Assembly (NCBI GenBank): GCA_947579665.1
Contig: OX388349.1
Location: 19,004,459-19,068,458 of the forward strand
Direction of reading: 5' to 3'
DNA length: 64,000 nt
Origin: Sympetrum striolatum
Lineage: Eukaryota; Arthropoda; Insecta; Odonata; Libellulidae
Position 1 is the stretch's first letter, and each line of letters opens with the position of its first letter. The position numbers and the translations under genes are program-made. Shown one piece after another: positions 11,633-24,858 of the stretch. Under the pieces are notes generated by a model. The model saw only the letters and a list, made by a program, of their open reading frames with translations. It had not been told where the DNA came from and ran no database searches.

Positions 11633-12411
11633 ATTCAGAAATGAACTCAAGTTGCAGGAAGAAGGAGGGAGAAATGCATGCAAAATAAGTTACCAATGCC
11701 TGAATTTCCAATTTCCCGATGATAATGAATTTTCGCGATTCAGCATTTCTTGAAAATTCTCAGAAAATCGCCCTTTCAATATTTTGATAGTATCTGATTA
11801 ATCTTTTTCTGTTTATTTTCCGATAATAAGGTTAAGGTTATAATATTAACTGTTGATAAGAGTGCTTGCCAGGCTGTGATGTCCCGTCAATGGTAGTCAA
11901 ATCACAGTTAGATTTTATTATCCTGCGGCAGTTTTACTATTCGGAAAAATCCAATAACAGGAATAATAATCTTACAGTTAAAATTACACCTATATCTGGA
12001 ACTTTTCTCGATTTAATAGCTCCATTATGTATTATTCTTCTATTTTTTTACAAATAAATACTCTAAAACCTGGAACAGAATTTGAGGTGTAATTCTTGCA
12101 AAGGCCATTGCGGTCGCTCTGGAGCCCGGCACTATAGGATTCTTAAAAATTGTACAGTGTTTCTTTGGGTCGCAGAAACTAAGAATGTAAAACTTGGCTA
12201 CACTCAATAGCATTATCTAAAACAGGGTGCTGTTGATTGCCAGAGAGCTTGTGATATTCAGGCACTTTTGAAAAGTAAATAAAATATACAATTCTCCTCA
12301 TCGTGTACCAGTTGATGAATGAAAACACATTAATATTCCAATCTTTAGAATAAATTACACGAACAAAACGGTTTATCATAAAAAAATCGAGAAGTAATAC
12401 GAAACGCGAAT
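11633..12411. other. AT-rich non-coding stretch
   Basis: No gene recognised. Short frames at 11866-12057 and 12179-12379 lack recognisable motifs. Confidence 0.45.
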
Positions 12412-12470
12412 TTATTTATTTATTTATTGTACAAATCCACCATAATTAGTTGCAAGGACTGGTGACGACG
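12412..12470 (-). mobile_element. Possible retroposon 3' tail, minus orientation
   Basis: (TTTA)n at 12412-12428 read on the minus strand is an AATAAATAAATAAA tail preceded by 'GGTGGATTTGTAC'. This resembles the 3' end of a LINE or SINE, as does the tail at 20398-20425. The body upstream on the minus strand could not be recognised. Confidence 0.25.
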
Positions 12471-13439
12471 TTAACTTATATAACGATTATTTTTTAAATA
12501 AAATAAAATATTTCTATGCATAAATACAACAAACCCAGCTGCATACAGTATAGGCATGTATAAATGAAAAGATAATAAAACAATAATAAATACAAGACTA
12601 TAAATATACAATACGTATATGAATTACAAAAAACACTACTGTGAATTAGCTAAGTCGGTATGAATTAAAAAAAAAATCTTAAAGAGCATATACAATATAA
12701 AATATATAATTACAGCAAATACATCATTAAAATGTAATCGAAATTTAAACCTCATTATCCTGCCTTACCATTTTTCTCTAATCGAATTAATATACAAGGC
12801 TAGGAAACAATACGATTTGAACATTTTATTCTTATATCAGAGAGTAAACAAAAGACTCCTCAAATGCACACAGGTACGCTCTGTGGGCGTATATATGCGA
12901 GCAGACAGACAGAGAAGCTTCGTATATTAATCGTTAATGCTACGTCATTAATGTGCGTTCCATATTAGAACCGAAATGAAATCCAGGAGCACATTAGGCC
13001 AAATCCAGCAAATTAGGTCAAACGGAAGAATACTCCAGTCGAACCTCATCTAATAAATAGGTTAACTAATTAACCTTCTAGTTAAAGCCATGTGTCTGTC
13101 AATGACAAAATGGCACATGTATCTTACAAATGGCTAAAATTTCCTTGATTAACAGCATTTGCACAAATCAGCGCGTTCAGATGTAAATCTACGCTTCGTA
13201 AAGCTCCTGAGACATTTCTTAACGCAAATTGAATTCTTGTTTATGAATACAGATAGGCCGACATGAAGATAGAAAAACTTTCATAACTATAATAATTCAT
13301 ATTAATACAGAAATAAATTAAACATTTTTTGAAAATATTTATTGCTATTAAATTGGAAAATGGTAGAACACCATGTGGTCATCTTTCATAGTCACAATAA
13401 TACAGGGAAGTAGTTGCCAGGACAGATAGCTACTTTTGG
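12471..13439. other. AT-rich non-coding stretch
   Basis: No gene or repeat recognised. Confidence 0.4.
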
Positions 13440-13570
13440 TCATTATTTCCGCGAAGTATTAGAGAAGCAAATAGCTCTCCAGATTAGATAGGTATTTTGG
13501 TGTCTTACACCCCCTGCCACGCGCCACTGGCGGATTGCAGGATTTAAATGTAAATGTATATGTAAGTACG
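13440..13570 (+). mobile_element. Probable retroposon 3' end with stem-loop
   Basis: A GC-rich segment, CCCCCTGCCACGCGCCA then CTGGCGGATTGCAGG (about 13508-13541), can fold so that CTGCCA/GCGCCA pair with TGGCGG/TTGCAG. It is followed directly by a short TAAATG/TGTAAA-type run (about 13542-13566). A GC-rich stem-loop next to a hexamer-like simple tail is typical of some non-LTR and SINE 3' ends. No coding remnant is seen, so the family is not assigned. Confidence 0.35.
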
Positions 13571-15718
13571 TACATCATTATTACACAAGCACCTCCTTTA
13601 TGCATACATTAAAGGCAGGTATATATATATATTTCAAGCATTCATTTCATTATATAGGCTCTTAATTACTGAAGTATTTTATTACAGTATATGTAGTAGT
13701 ATAGTATAACATTATGGGATTCCCTGTATCTTATCTACTTGGTCTATTTATGATGGTTCATCATAGCTACCATAGAGATCATCTATAAAAATCACCTCCA
13801 AAATCAGGCAATTCCTTTTTTCCACAAGTGTCACTAATAAATATTAGCATTAATATTATTGAGTACTTTAAAACGAACCAGTTTGAAATTTCTTTTGTAA
13901 AGATGAAAAAAGGTGTAGCATTTTAGGGCAAAGATTTGGAGAGTTATCCTGGTAACTTATTTCATTATGAAATACCTCTATTAAGATAAGAATATTTCAC
14001 GATATCGGATATTTACTACCTAAGCGTAGTCTTACTTGAAATTTCATCCGAGTTCCACTGGGCGTTTCGCTTTGTTTTATTCTGTGAACTCATAACGGTT
14101 TCGATCCCAAGGAGGCAATGAATTCGTGGGAATATCGACTTCCTAAAACGTATTCTTTGATTTCGCGTGGAGTAAACTGCTTGAAATAGATGGGCGAATC
14201 CGTGTCCTTTTGCGCAAGAAATATATGTCCCTTTGGGTTTTTAAAGGAGATAAAAATGGGAGAAACGGGTTTTATGTATTGCCACCGGCAACTTTCCTTT
14301 TATCGGTATTAATCTGGACATTAATCTTGACAATTTTTTCAGCCGCGTCTCTCGTCTTTTAAATTATTATTTCTGGAAAGCGGTCCTGGATCGTCTAGCA
14401 AATGACTTTCTCCGAGTAAATGCTTTGGGATTTCTTCTTTCCGATGATTTATCGACGGTATCCATTCCCAAATATTGCTGACGCGCTGTTCGCAGATGCC
14501 TGTGAAACTAACGGTGGAACAAGTCGGGTTTTCTCCAACGAAAACAACTCTTTTGCATCGGATTTTAAACATATAAACGCTTTTTGAGGAAAGTTTGCTT
14601 TGTTTGTAGAGTATATGAGATGGTTCGCGACTGTGGGTATAGGTTACTCTTCTTCTACGTCACATCGATAGTAGAAAAAGATATGAAACCGTTTCAATTC
14701 GATTAAGGTTCTCGTGCATGAATCATTCCAATTAAAGTTTTGCGATTGAAATTAGTTTACAACTACTATCAATCATCCTTTGTATCATTGAGGCTATGAA
14801 AGTAAAATGATAATCGTAAAATATTATTATTTAAGGGTAAATTATCGTTTCGTCTCGTGTTATTTATGCAAGATTATCTATTAGATTTTGCGCAAAACAA
14901 ACTCTCTCTTGCTATGCATAAATACTGTTTTCATACGTTAAAAACAGGTATTGTATTGGGATTGGATATGGAATTAAATTATTTATGAGGATATACGTCT
15001 TAATTGACAAACACTAAATTATAACCAGGAAAAGATTCATATCAATGTCGCTGAGACTTCAAAATTAGACATCTTCAGTTCATAAGGGTTTTCACATGAT
15101 TTCTTTCGTTTTATTGGTGGAATGCTCTTCTATTTTAAATACAAATTCGATTAGGTTTCATTCAAACACAAAGCGAATGCAATATGTCTTCACGTGTTGG
15201 CTTCCAAATCAACCTAAAATGATATTCATTATGAAGTTTTTCTTCTTGTGCACTGCCCCGGAATTACGGAAACGTACACGTATTCAATATAATGTGACAA
15301 ATGTTCTAAGATGTAAAAAACGATTAGAAAATAAACGACACTAGAGGTTTACGCTCTATTTTTAATTATAAACTTCGTCTTTCAATTCTATGCTTCATAT
15401 CTTACTCCTACTTTGTGGTCTGTTTTCCTGACAGTAATAGGCTCTTTTTTTAGATTTTAAGGTTACTGTTTTCTGTTTAAAAAATGACAGGGATTGAAAA
15501 ATTCTAATCGAAACTGTATCATTGCATTTTCAACTGCGGAAATTGTAGGATTAGATGGCTCAACTGATTTAAAACTCAATCTACATTTCGCAATATCTTT
15601 TATTGATCTACAAATGTAGCCAGTAAACAGTAAAAAAACTGCTCTCGGGGAGTGAAAAGGTGTATATGAACTTCATAATCTATTTTCTTGGTGCTGCATT
15701 TCTGTCGTGGAAAATATG
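13571..15718. other. Non-coding stretch with a GC-richer patch (about 14040-14580)
   Basis: No gene recognised. The patch at 14040-14580 holds a 77-codon minus-strand frame (14339-14572) without recognisable domains. A short TA run lies near 13620-13632. Confidence 0.4.
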
Positions 15719-16012
15719 ATTTTGAAGTAACCAGCCAATCACCTTTAATGTAAAAATAGTGCCATTAACCTCTAAAACATAAAATTTCTAAAACTTTAAA
15801 CAATTTAACTCCGATGGCTTAGAAATGTGTACATATATACCGGTTCAACTGAGATATATAATTAATTTTGAAACAACCAGTTGATCACCTTTAATTAAAC
15901 TTCGTGTAGTTAACCTCTAAAAATTCAAATTCCTGAAAATTTTTATAATTGAAAGATTTGAACCTATCATGGATTATAAATGTGTGAATGTGAGTTGAAC
16001 TGAGATATATTA
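15719..16012. repeat. Tandem duplication, ~146-bp unit
   Basis: Two diverged adjacent units start at 15719 and 15865. Shared blocks in order are 'ATTTTGAA', 'AACCAG', 'ATCACCTTTAAT', 'TTAACCTCTAAAA', 'AAATGTGT' and 'CAACTGAGATATAT'. The divergence shows the duplication is old. Confidence 0.7.
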
Positions 16013-18039
16013 ACGTTTTTTTACCACCTAAAAAGCCTCAAGTGGAGTATGGCAAAGATTATATAGAATCCTTCATCCCTATTTAACTCTAACCCTTTTG
16101 ATATTCAGAAAAACGGCCAAAAGTGTCTATCTATTTCAGCAATCATTTCCTTGTATGGCTTTGTCGATTTCCCTCCGAGTTCGTGCTTATTCGTCAACTG
16201 GAATCACGTTATCTACTCCGTCGAAAAGTCCTAAAGCGATAAATTCTCCGAAAAACGTCTGTTCCTAATCGGATCTCACCTGGAGAGAATAGCATCCTTA
16301 TCATAGCTGTAGAACCTGATTTCTCCACTAACAGAGCGAGCTGCTCTTCCTAGTACGTTGAACCATTTCTAAATCTAAGATTCGCCAAAGTTTATGTGGA
16401 TTCCGAATCGCACTGCAGTATTCGCATTGTCAACGCCTATCGTAGGGTCAAATTCAAGGAAATTAAAAAAATAAAATAAATTCAATTATGTAAAAAATAA
16501 TAGTAAAATGAACCTTAATTATTTATAAATATATACTTCCTTCCATAACATATATTAAAATTGCGATTGGCTTCGGCTTTTGGTTATAATGTTCATTCCG
16601 AGGAAAATTGAAAGTTAAAGTAAATGGAATTTTTGAATAAAATTTACATACAAATGTTAATCCCTAATCTCTAAAAACGTTTTTTCACTGAGTAAGGTAA
16701 AACTCTGGACATAAAAAAATGTATAGATTGTATATAATTTTATTTTTCAGACTTCTCGAGTAAAGAAAAGCTATTACTTTAGCATTGAGGTATCCCTAAA
16801 GAAATGTCAGCCTCAAATCAGAGACAAGACTCTATTCTTTACCCTTTGAAATGTCATAGATTAACTTTCTAGAATAACAAATTTAGCCTGGTTTATAAAG
16901 TATTGGGTTTAAAATAGATAGACTGAAACCGTTTATTCCTTATAACTTTAACTGTTCGAAGCAGTGCTCGGGTTTAACGAGAGAGAGCTACAGTACTGTA
17001 TGAGTAAATGGGACACTGAAAGAATGAATTATACGCACATAAACGGCAGAGGATAAAAGGGCAGAGTCAATATCGACTGGATGTCTCGTGCATTACGTGA
17101 CTAATCCGTGAAAGAGGTTTACGTTAGTAGATCTCGGTGCAATGAATCAGAGATAGAAAGAGTCATTTCGATGAACGTATGAGTTGTTTAATAGCATCAG
17201 GAGGGCTGAGAAATTAAATGGAGGATTGAGTAAAATTAAACAGAGCCAATGGCATATGTTGAAATTTCATACAAAATACTCTGTTGCAACGAAAATGCAA
17301 GATTGAAAGATTGCACAGGCAATGTTCGTAACATAAATTAGGCAAATATGATTCTAAGAAAAGAAGACGTGGATGAGCGTAGGACTGAATGGTAAAATGC
17401 AAACTGATCTATGGTTGAAAGGTATTACGTATGTAGAGACAGGAATATTGTTAATAGGATTATTATTTGAATATCTTAGCAACAAATAAAATGTACATGT
17501 CTGCACAGAAGGAAATAGGATTTGTGAAAGATGCAGTTTGGCGTCGAATTGTTTTGTATCTCTATAAACCTATATGCTACCTTATATGATTGGAAATATT
17601 TAAAATTAAGTCTAAATTTCATCTTTCTTCAATTTTCGCTGAATACGGGCAGATCTTACCCTGAGTAGATGTAGTATTGGGTTCCTAGATTCAGATAAAA
17701 AATTGAAAATTTTATCTTTTGGATACAAGAATGATAAGATTAACTATTTATCTCAAAGTGTTTTCTTTGTGCACTCCTTTAAGCGCAAATATATCTCCTT
17801 TCCCTCATCTTTGCCCACTGCAGGTTAAATGAGTGAAAAATTGAGTATTAGAAAACAAAAACGGGATATTTCCGATTTGGTAAAAACATATGCCATCGGA
17901 AGCATTGAAATGGATGGGATAATATAGGTCGGTATCTTCATTCAGTTAATGGATGACAGCTAATGGTTTATGGAGCTGTAAAAACGGAACTAGTTAAAAA
18001 AAAAATATGATGAAAGAAATGGATATGTGGAAACATAGT
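16013..18039. other. AT-rich non-coding stretch
   Basis: No gene recognised. A slightly GC-richer patch lies at about 16100-16440. The minus-strand frame at 17214-17402 has no recognisable motif. Confidence 0.4.
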
Positions 18040-18132
18040 GGAAGAGTTATGTAGAAGTGGACTGGTAGATATAAAATGCACAGAAGATTAGAAAACAAAT
18101 AGGAATATTAAATTGAATTCGAGTGACGAAAA
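18040..18132 (+). repeat. Direct repeat, copy 1 (partner 19082-19176)
   Basis: Matches 19082-19176 in the same orientation, about 1.04 kb apart. Shared blocks are 'GGAAGAGT', 'AAGTGGACTGGT', 'AATGCACAGAAGA', 'TAGAAAACAAATAGGAATAT' and 'AATTCGAGTGAC'. It could be a retroelement-derived fragment or a spaced segmental duplication. Confidence 0.65.
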
Positions 18133-19081
18133 CAAAGGAGCAAAGATGAGGCGAAACCAATTGAGAAATAGTAAACAATAGTAATGGACGAGAGGAGTGT
18201 TTTCATAGTTACCAGGCATTCAAAATAAACAATATCTGAATTTTGCGATTATTTCAACGAATTTATTCATCAATGCGTCACAAAACTATACTATATTGAC
18301 AATATTGAGTTATTAATAATTTTCACCGCACCAAATTTAAATATCACACTGGTAATTGGAAATTCGCTCGGGAAACTTCCAGCAAAAATCATCCGAATTT
18401 CATGTTTGACTTTTTCATATTCTCGGTTAACTGCATCGATGCTATCCTCGATATTTACTGTGGACCGATATTATTTCAAAATATACGACAAAACGCTCAG
18501 TGTTCGATAATAATTATCATTTCAATTCCTATTTTCAGTTTACTGAACGTTTTGGCACGTGAATCAAAGCAAACACTTGTGATTAATAGTTAAATGACAA
18601 TATTGGGCACTTAATATAATATCACAGAAATTCGCCATAAAAAAGAAAATGATTCCATGCGTACTTTTACCATTACATTGAACTGTTAATTTTTAAGGAA
18701 TAAAGTTCGTAAGTAATTTCCATGCGTATATTTCATTTGATTGAAGTTTGATGTAAACAAAATGTATATTCAAATCGCTCGTAATTGTTTCATTTGTATC
18801 ACTTTTGAACCACAATTCCCATTTATAATATTCTCCAAAATGAGTCAAGTATTTTAAAATTTTCTTTTCCTTGAAGTTACAGCTAATACCTAGAATCCAT
18901 TTCATTCATAGTAAAATTATAAATGATTGACGCCGTTAAAGCCTCATGAGTTATCATATCTTAAATTTAGGAAAATGTTCCCATTCTTTTTTGGTACTGG
19001 ATCGAAATACATTGTACATATGTGAAAATTGAAAGTCTTTGTCTTATCTGTTATGATGAGATCATCATAATGGAAACCTAA

Positions 19082-19176
19082 TGGAAGAGTCGTGTACGAT
19101 AAAAGTGGACTGGTGGATAAAGAATGCACAGAAGAATAGAAAACAAATAGGAATATTAGATTCAATTCGAGTGACA
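19082..19176 (+). repeat. Direct repeat, copy 2 (partner 18040-18132)
   Basis: Second copy of the ~95-bp direct repeat. The plus-strand frame beginning at 19081 runs through it but shows no recognisable domain. Confidence 0.65.
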
Positions 19177-19610
19177 AAAATGGTGAGATTGACAGTGCTT
19201 CTTACGTTGCTTCGTTGCTTCTTGGCAATCTTTTACTGCTGCAAAACACGAGATAATCTTGATTCCATTTCTTACTTTTACACAACGTCGTTTGTAGGCT
19301 TTTCACTATAGAGAGGTGAAAAATTATACATTTATAAAACTCTGTATTCATTCATCTTCTGTAGCTATATTTCGGATTTCATATTTTAACTTCGGCAAAA
19401 GTGAAATGACTACCATAGTTACCTATGTTTCGATATTTTTTCGTGCCCTGCATGGTATTCGGTGCTACCAAAAATCTTAGAAAATCAGAATACTAAGAAA
19501 GTTGAAAAGGACTTGATTATGAGGTATGAGTGAAGACGTTCATCCTGGTCACTCTTTGATCCAATCATGGAATGGCATTGGCCGATTGCGCTGAACTTTC
19601 ATTTTTTTTA

Positions 19611-19692
19611 ATACCTCACTCCTCATGTTGTCTAGTAAGCCTCATCTCCCAGGACTTTTGGTATTTAACAACGGAGAGGTTGAGGATGCTAT
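19611..19692 (+). repeat. GTGAGGAGTGAGG repeat, copy 5 (complement reading)
   Basis: The core is ATACCTCACTCCTCAT, then 'CTAGTAAGCCTCAT', then 'GACTTTTGGTATTTAAC' and 'GGAGAGGTTGAGGATG', the order of the plus-orientation copies. Confidence 0.65.
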
Positions 19693-20397
19693 CGAACTAA
19701 GATCTGATGCACTTACTGACATGATCGTAACTAATCTGATTATAAGCGAAAATATATGTTCCATATGTAACGTGGGAGAGCAGTTGCCATGCATACTCTT
19801 GTCCATACTGTAGTATAAAATGAGTATGAATAGTGAAAGAATGAACGATCGAAAGATGTAATTTTCTTGGTACGAGTGAGGTCTGTCCGGAAATCATCAC
19901 CATCGCCACCGTTGTGATGCAGTCAGTGGAAATGCCCGTAGTTTTTTGATGAGGAGTGTGTGAAATCGGAACCTTTGATCCGCGAGGCATAGAGTCCCCG
20001 CATCATAAAGCATCATCGAGATAACGGTTCCTATTTGCACTGTTTCCATCCGCCCTTCTAAAATCAGCTACAATATTTCCATGCTCCGCTATCAACATTT
20101 CGCATTCGATGGCAGATTAACGACAGCCATTCTCTGCTTTAGCGTCATCGCTCTTCGTAATTGTGTATCCAATCATAATCCACTTGCCCGAGTGCAACGC
20201 GGCAAAAAGTCTCACATCCATCCCAGTTTATTACTCGTGGGCCCATTTCACCATGCAACAGCATGAGAGCGGTGAGGCGGTAATAACAATCCATTTAAAA
20301 AAATGTTCACCCATCATTCACTGATTCATTGACGTGAACACCAGCCGTGATTTATTTTTATCGATCACTGGATCAATCACTTTATTTTGCTTATTTA
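19693..20397. other. Non-coding stretch
   Basis: No gene recognised. Moderately GC-rich around 19900-20280, with short frames on both strands and no domain. Confidence 0.4.
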
Positions 20398-20700
20398 TTT
20401 ATTGTTTATTTATTAATTTAAACGCTGCAAGTTGGTATTAATACCAGGTGGCAACGGTTGAGGGGGAATACAATACAATCTGTCCGGCATTCGCCCAAGA
20501 ACAGGAGGGAAACCCCTCCAAAAACCTTCCGTGGACAGTACACATCTTAACAGTAGCAATAGGCTCAATCAGTACAATATGCCAAACAAGTCAGATGAAC
20601 AATATACAAGCACCTCCACCAATCACAGATACAGTCGGCTATTACATATTTAATTATGCTACATGGAACTATTTTCTTATTATAAGGATAAGAAGTGATT
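20398..20700 (-). mobile_element. Probable non-LTR retroelement 3' region, minus orientation
   Basis: Read on the minus strand, the stretch ends in AATAAATAAACAATAAATAA (20398-20425), a typical retroposon tail with poly(A)-signal-like units. It is preceded by a palindrome GGTATTAATACC (about 20433-20444) and a GC-richer 3'-UTR-like segment. The 84-codon plus-strand frame at 20448-20702 is antisense to the proposed element and is not a gene. No RT motif is seen. Confidence 0.35.
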
Positions 20701-20839
20701 AAAACTATGCCTTATACATACATATACATATAAAAATTTAAAATAAAATTCAATATCACTAAAATTTAACTTCGTCAATGATACATGGTGGAGTTCCATC
20801 ATACAAAACAATTTAATGTAACAATGACTATTGCGCAAA

Positions 20840-20925
20840 AATATTCAGAAACTGGTATAATTCCACACCACTCAAACAATCAATCGGTTTCAGCGTATTA
20901 CGACATCATCAGGTGAAAGGTTATA
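20840..20925 (-). mobile_element. Retroposon fragment with hammerhead-like core, copy 1
   Basis: On the minus strand CTGATGA (20912-20906) is followed 14 nt later by GAAAC (20891-20887), then CGATTG and, further on, 'GGTGTGGAATTATACCAG'. CUGANGA plus a short helix plus GAAA is the conserved core of a hammerhead ribozyme, which Penelope-like and some other retroelements carry. The intervening helix is weak (CGT/ACG, 3 bp). The fragment at 25605-25703 shares the core layout and the downstream GGTGGAATT...ACCAG landmark, so the two are probably one family. Catalytic ability is not established. Confidence 0.4.
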
Positions 20926-23900
20926 TGTAAGTAAAGCCTGTTGGACAAGTTTCTACAATATCATTGCGCAGGTGTTTTGATAAAATAAATTTCTTGACGA
21001 TGCCACTGTCTAATTATGGTACTTTAGGACATGAATTAGAATATGGATCAAGAAGTACTCGTTTTTAAAGAAATATGGGGTTTTGGGGGGAATTGGCCCT
21101 TCCATCGTGAGCTTCCGTCTTTCGAACTACTCAATAAAAAATTCAGATAGATTCTTTGGTTGGTTTTTATCGGGCAGACATTAGTTTCTGTCTGTTCCTA
21201 CTTGCCAGTAGACTTTTTGTTCTCCAGCATGAATCACGATGAAAAATGCAGCGTAAGTGAAGTGGTCATCGTGTAGAATGACGGAAACTTATTTATATTA
21301 GTTTGAGGACTTGTAATTTTTGTAGTGGTTACGGAAACGGCAGGGGAGTCGGGGAAATATCCCGTACTATGAGGTTATTGAATTATAAAATAAAAATATT
21401 AAAATTAGTGGTGTTTGCATTTCTTAACACGGATACTCATTCACACACATTTGTATGAGCAAACTGAATGGAATTGGCATCGGTTTTATGGAGAATGTTT
21501 GAGAGAAACAGGGGAGGCATGAAACGTAATTACTGGTTAATAAAGGTAAGATGAATAAAAAGCTTTGTCACTAATTTATTTATTATGAGATTATATGAAA
21601 GGAGTTTCTTCTATATTCGTTTCCTCGCATAGAAAGAGCGGAAATGAGTTATTTAACTAAGTTGGCGCATGATGAGTGGTAAAAAAGGGAGAGGAAAACC
21701 GAGAAATAACAGATTGAGCGTCCCAAATGTTGGTCGAATCCCAAAATTTTCTTCTGCATGCCTTTCCTAAGATTATTTAAAATCTTAATGGACCCCCATG
21801 TTGCATATAAATAATTTTTAATGCTCCAAAAGATTAAATTTTTTACTGAATGAAGCGTACACGACATCTTATTCAGAACACAGGGTTTGGGTTTTAGGGA
21901 TCAAACATTACGAAACTGCGGGAAGAAAGTAGATTTTCAAGACACGCAATACGTTTTCCATTGCCCCTCTTAAACATCAAATTGCTCCCTGTGGAGCGTG
22001 GAACCCACGCTTGGAAACATCGATCTAAAAGAATAAATGAAACGTTTGAAAAATAGCCGGAAATTGTTGAAAATAGACGGAATAAAATAGGACTAAACAT
22101 TTTTGTGGAGAGAATTTAAGTGGTTCAGAGGGGAGAGGAAGACCATAAATAATCTGGTTTTAGTGTGTTAGATAAGATTCTTATGAGAGATATCGTGAAT
22201 AGGACAAAGAAAAATTAGGAACATGTAAAGAGATGCATGTTTATTACATAAGGATAAGATTTATGCATAGATAATGGAGTATGAATGGTTATTCTGAGTT
22301 AACGTAGGGATAATTAATGTACGGTGAAATGGCGTAACATGAAGGATGTGTGTATATTTAAATATCTGTTTAAAGATTAATTTATAAATATAAACTTGTG
22401 AATGATTCATAACAGTCTTTCACTTGCAAAACGTCCTTTATATTTTGAAAAAATAAATGAAATTACTTTACCAAAATTTCGTCAAAAACATCAACTCCAA
22501 ATCCCCCTTACCTAAAGCTTCTCCAAAAAAAGGCGAAATTTCTTAAAATTCGCGAACAGCGCAAATATTTCGCCGGACCGAAATCCAAAAGGGTTGCGCA
22601 AACTTTTTAAAAATCCCCTCCTGTAGTATTTGGGTCAGAGTTCGATTCAAAAGACGCACATGTTCCCACCAAAACATCCCACTCATTTCCAAGCCCGATA
22701 AAAAAACCTCCTCCGCCATTACCGTATATCAAGTGCTCGTACGGGATAAAAAGCACCGTCTATACTCCTTCCGAAAGATAAAATACCATCATTCAGTAGG
22801 GAATAGAATCGGATAGGATATCTCGATAGTCTTCCGTGTATATCATAGACCCTTAATGGCCTTCCCCATAGCGAAATCGAACGTGTGCTGAAAAAAGCGA
22901 GCTCGCGATTAATGGTTTCGTGAGCCGTGCAGTGAGCGATGCACGAATCCGACGCCCGCCCGAGGCCTTTTAAAAAACCGTCCGCAGAGGAAATCGGTTT
23001 ATGGAAACATACGGATTCCCTCTCTTCTTTTATTCGTGCATCCCGTGCATGTGCACCGTTTCGTGATTGCCGTATTCTTCGGGCGCTGCGAGAAAACGCT
23101 GACTCGGGTCGCTCGACTTTTTCGCGAAAATTATGGCCGTTTTGCGAAAGCTAGTTCTTCTTCTTTTTTGCTAAACAACGCCGGCGGGTAAAACAAACAG
23201 ACGCTGATGTATGAATGGGAATGGAGGTAAAACGATCTCTTTCTCATTATAAAAAGTACACATAAAGAGGAATACTCGATCATTGCGGAATTCGATTTAA
23301 ACCGAATTTCGAATCTGTTATGAATGAATATGTGTATATATTACTTTAAAAAATTATTTCACCTTCGAGATAGTTTGAGAAAAATATAATATCATTTTCA
23401 AATGAAATTACTATTTTGAAAAGTGTTTGAAATACAATCTATTTGTCAGTAGTAATTTTTATATTTTATATATATTTATTAAGGACAGAACCAATTTAAA
23501 AATTTTCAGAAAATATTAGAAGACTATTAACAATATATGTATATAAATAAATATATGTATCGTAAGAGATATTATAAAAATATGTACAAAAAATTAATTA
23601 AAATTCAATCCTATAAAAAATGCATATGACTCAATCCAATGTATATTACCAAATTGGCATTCGTAAAAATGCTATAGATTTTATTTATAAATAATGTCCT
23701 TACGAAAAATTACCTATGACAGAGAAATCAAGTTTCATCTTTTTAAACTAACCCTTTTCAATTCTATCTCAATTCATGGTGTATTTTAATGTGAATATTT
23801 GTTGTCTCGGCTCCAACAATAACGGTGGTAGTCAAGAGAATGGCTTCAAAAAAATGCGAAATTCTAAAATATTTTCATTTTTGTTAAATTTTGGATTTAA

Positions 23901-24700
23901 TTCAATACTCCAAGACAAAATTTCAAGTAAATTTTTCTCTTTTTGGTATTTATCATGATTTAATAATTTAAATGATTTTTAATTTGGTTTTGGAAAGGAA
24001 ATAAAACCTCTTTATTATCAGAAACGAAATTGATATGCCTTTCTTGTGGACCCGAATAAATACACTTATAGTAGAGGACGGAATATTCTCGGCTTATAAA
24101 TCCAGCACAGCGTTATTTCGCGTTGCATTGACCAATCGCGCGGTATTGATTGAATGATTTGGTCGAAAAGATCCAATGCAATGTAAAAAATACAGAGGAA
24201 AATATTTAAAATCTATTTCGGAATCTTCTCTTTTGAACAAGCACCGCAGGCTGGTAAAACAAGCCAGCGCAGAATGGAAATCGAATAAAGATGAACGATT
24301 TCTTTCTCATTAGGTAAAAATAGGCCGCAGCATTCAAGAGATTTTGTTATTCCTCCAATAGAATATTTATTTGGACATGCCAAGGAAACAGGAAGTTGTC
24401 TCATGGAATGTTTGCTTTTTAAATTTAATTTTTTTCCCGTTGTTTCGCTCATTCCAATGAAAAAGTCATAACTCGGAAACATAGTATCATATTTTCCTGT
24501 GCATATTGGATACAATACAGGGAAGTAATACTATTTCTTTGAATTTCTGTATTATTTTAAATTAATTTTCATGCCATCTAATTGTCACCGTATCCTAATT
24601 CTTCACACTTTAATTAGCTTTCCTCTTAAGGCTAACACATTCATAATTTCCTCTGCTTGGCAATGACTACAAATTGCCAAACAGGGCCGGCCGAATAGAA
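20926..24700. other. Non-coding stretch with a GC/CpG-rich patch (about 22540-23160)
   Basis: No gene recognised. The patch at 22540-23160 has frequent CpG and a 71-codon plus frame (22939-23154) without recognisable motif. The rest, especially 23230-24000, is very AT-rich. Confidence 0.4.
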
Positions 24701-24858
24701 CATAAATTAATCGTCTTTATTTGGGCGAGATTGAGACTAAAATTCTCTTCATCTATCCAACCCATCGGCATTACTTATAGAACAATTAAATTAAAGAGAA
24801 TAGTGTGAAAAAAAATTAAAAACTTGTCGATGTAAAAAACCTAAGAGATTCTTAGGGG
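24701..24858 (-). repeat. ATT-tailed SINE-like repeat, copy 2
   Basis: Inverse-orientation partner of 1421-1577. On the minus strand it starts at the hairpin CCTAAGAATCTCTTAGG (24856-24840) and ends at AATAAAGACGATTAAT (about 24718-24703). The simple tail is eroded. A GGCCGGCC palindrome lies just beyond the 3' end. Confidence 0.6.
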
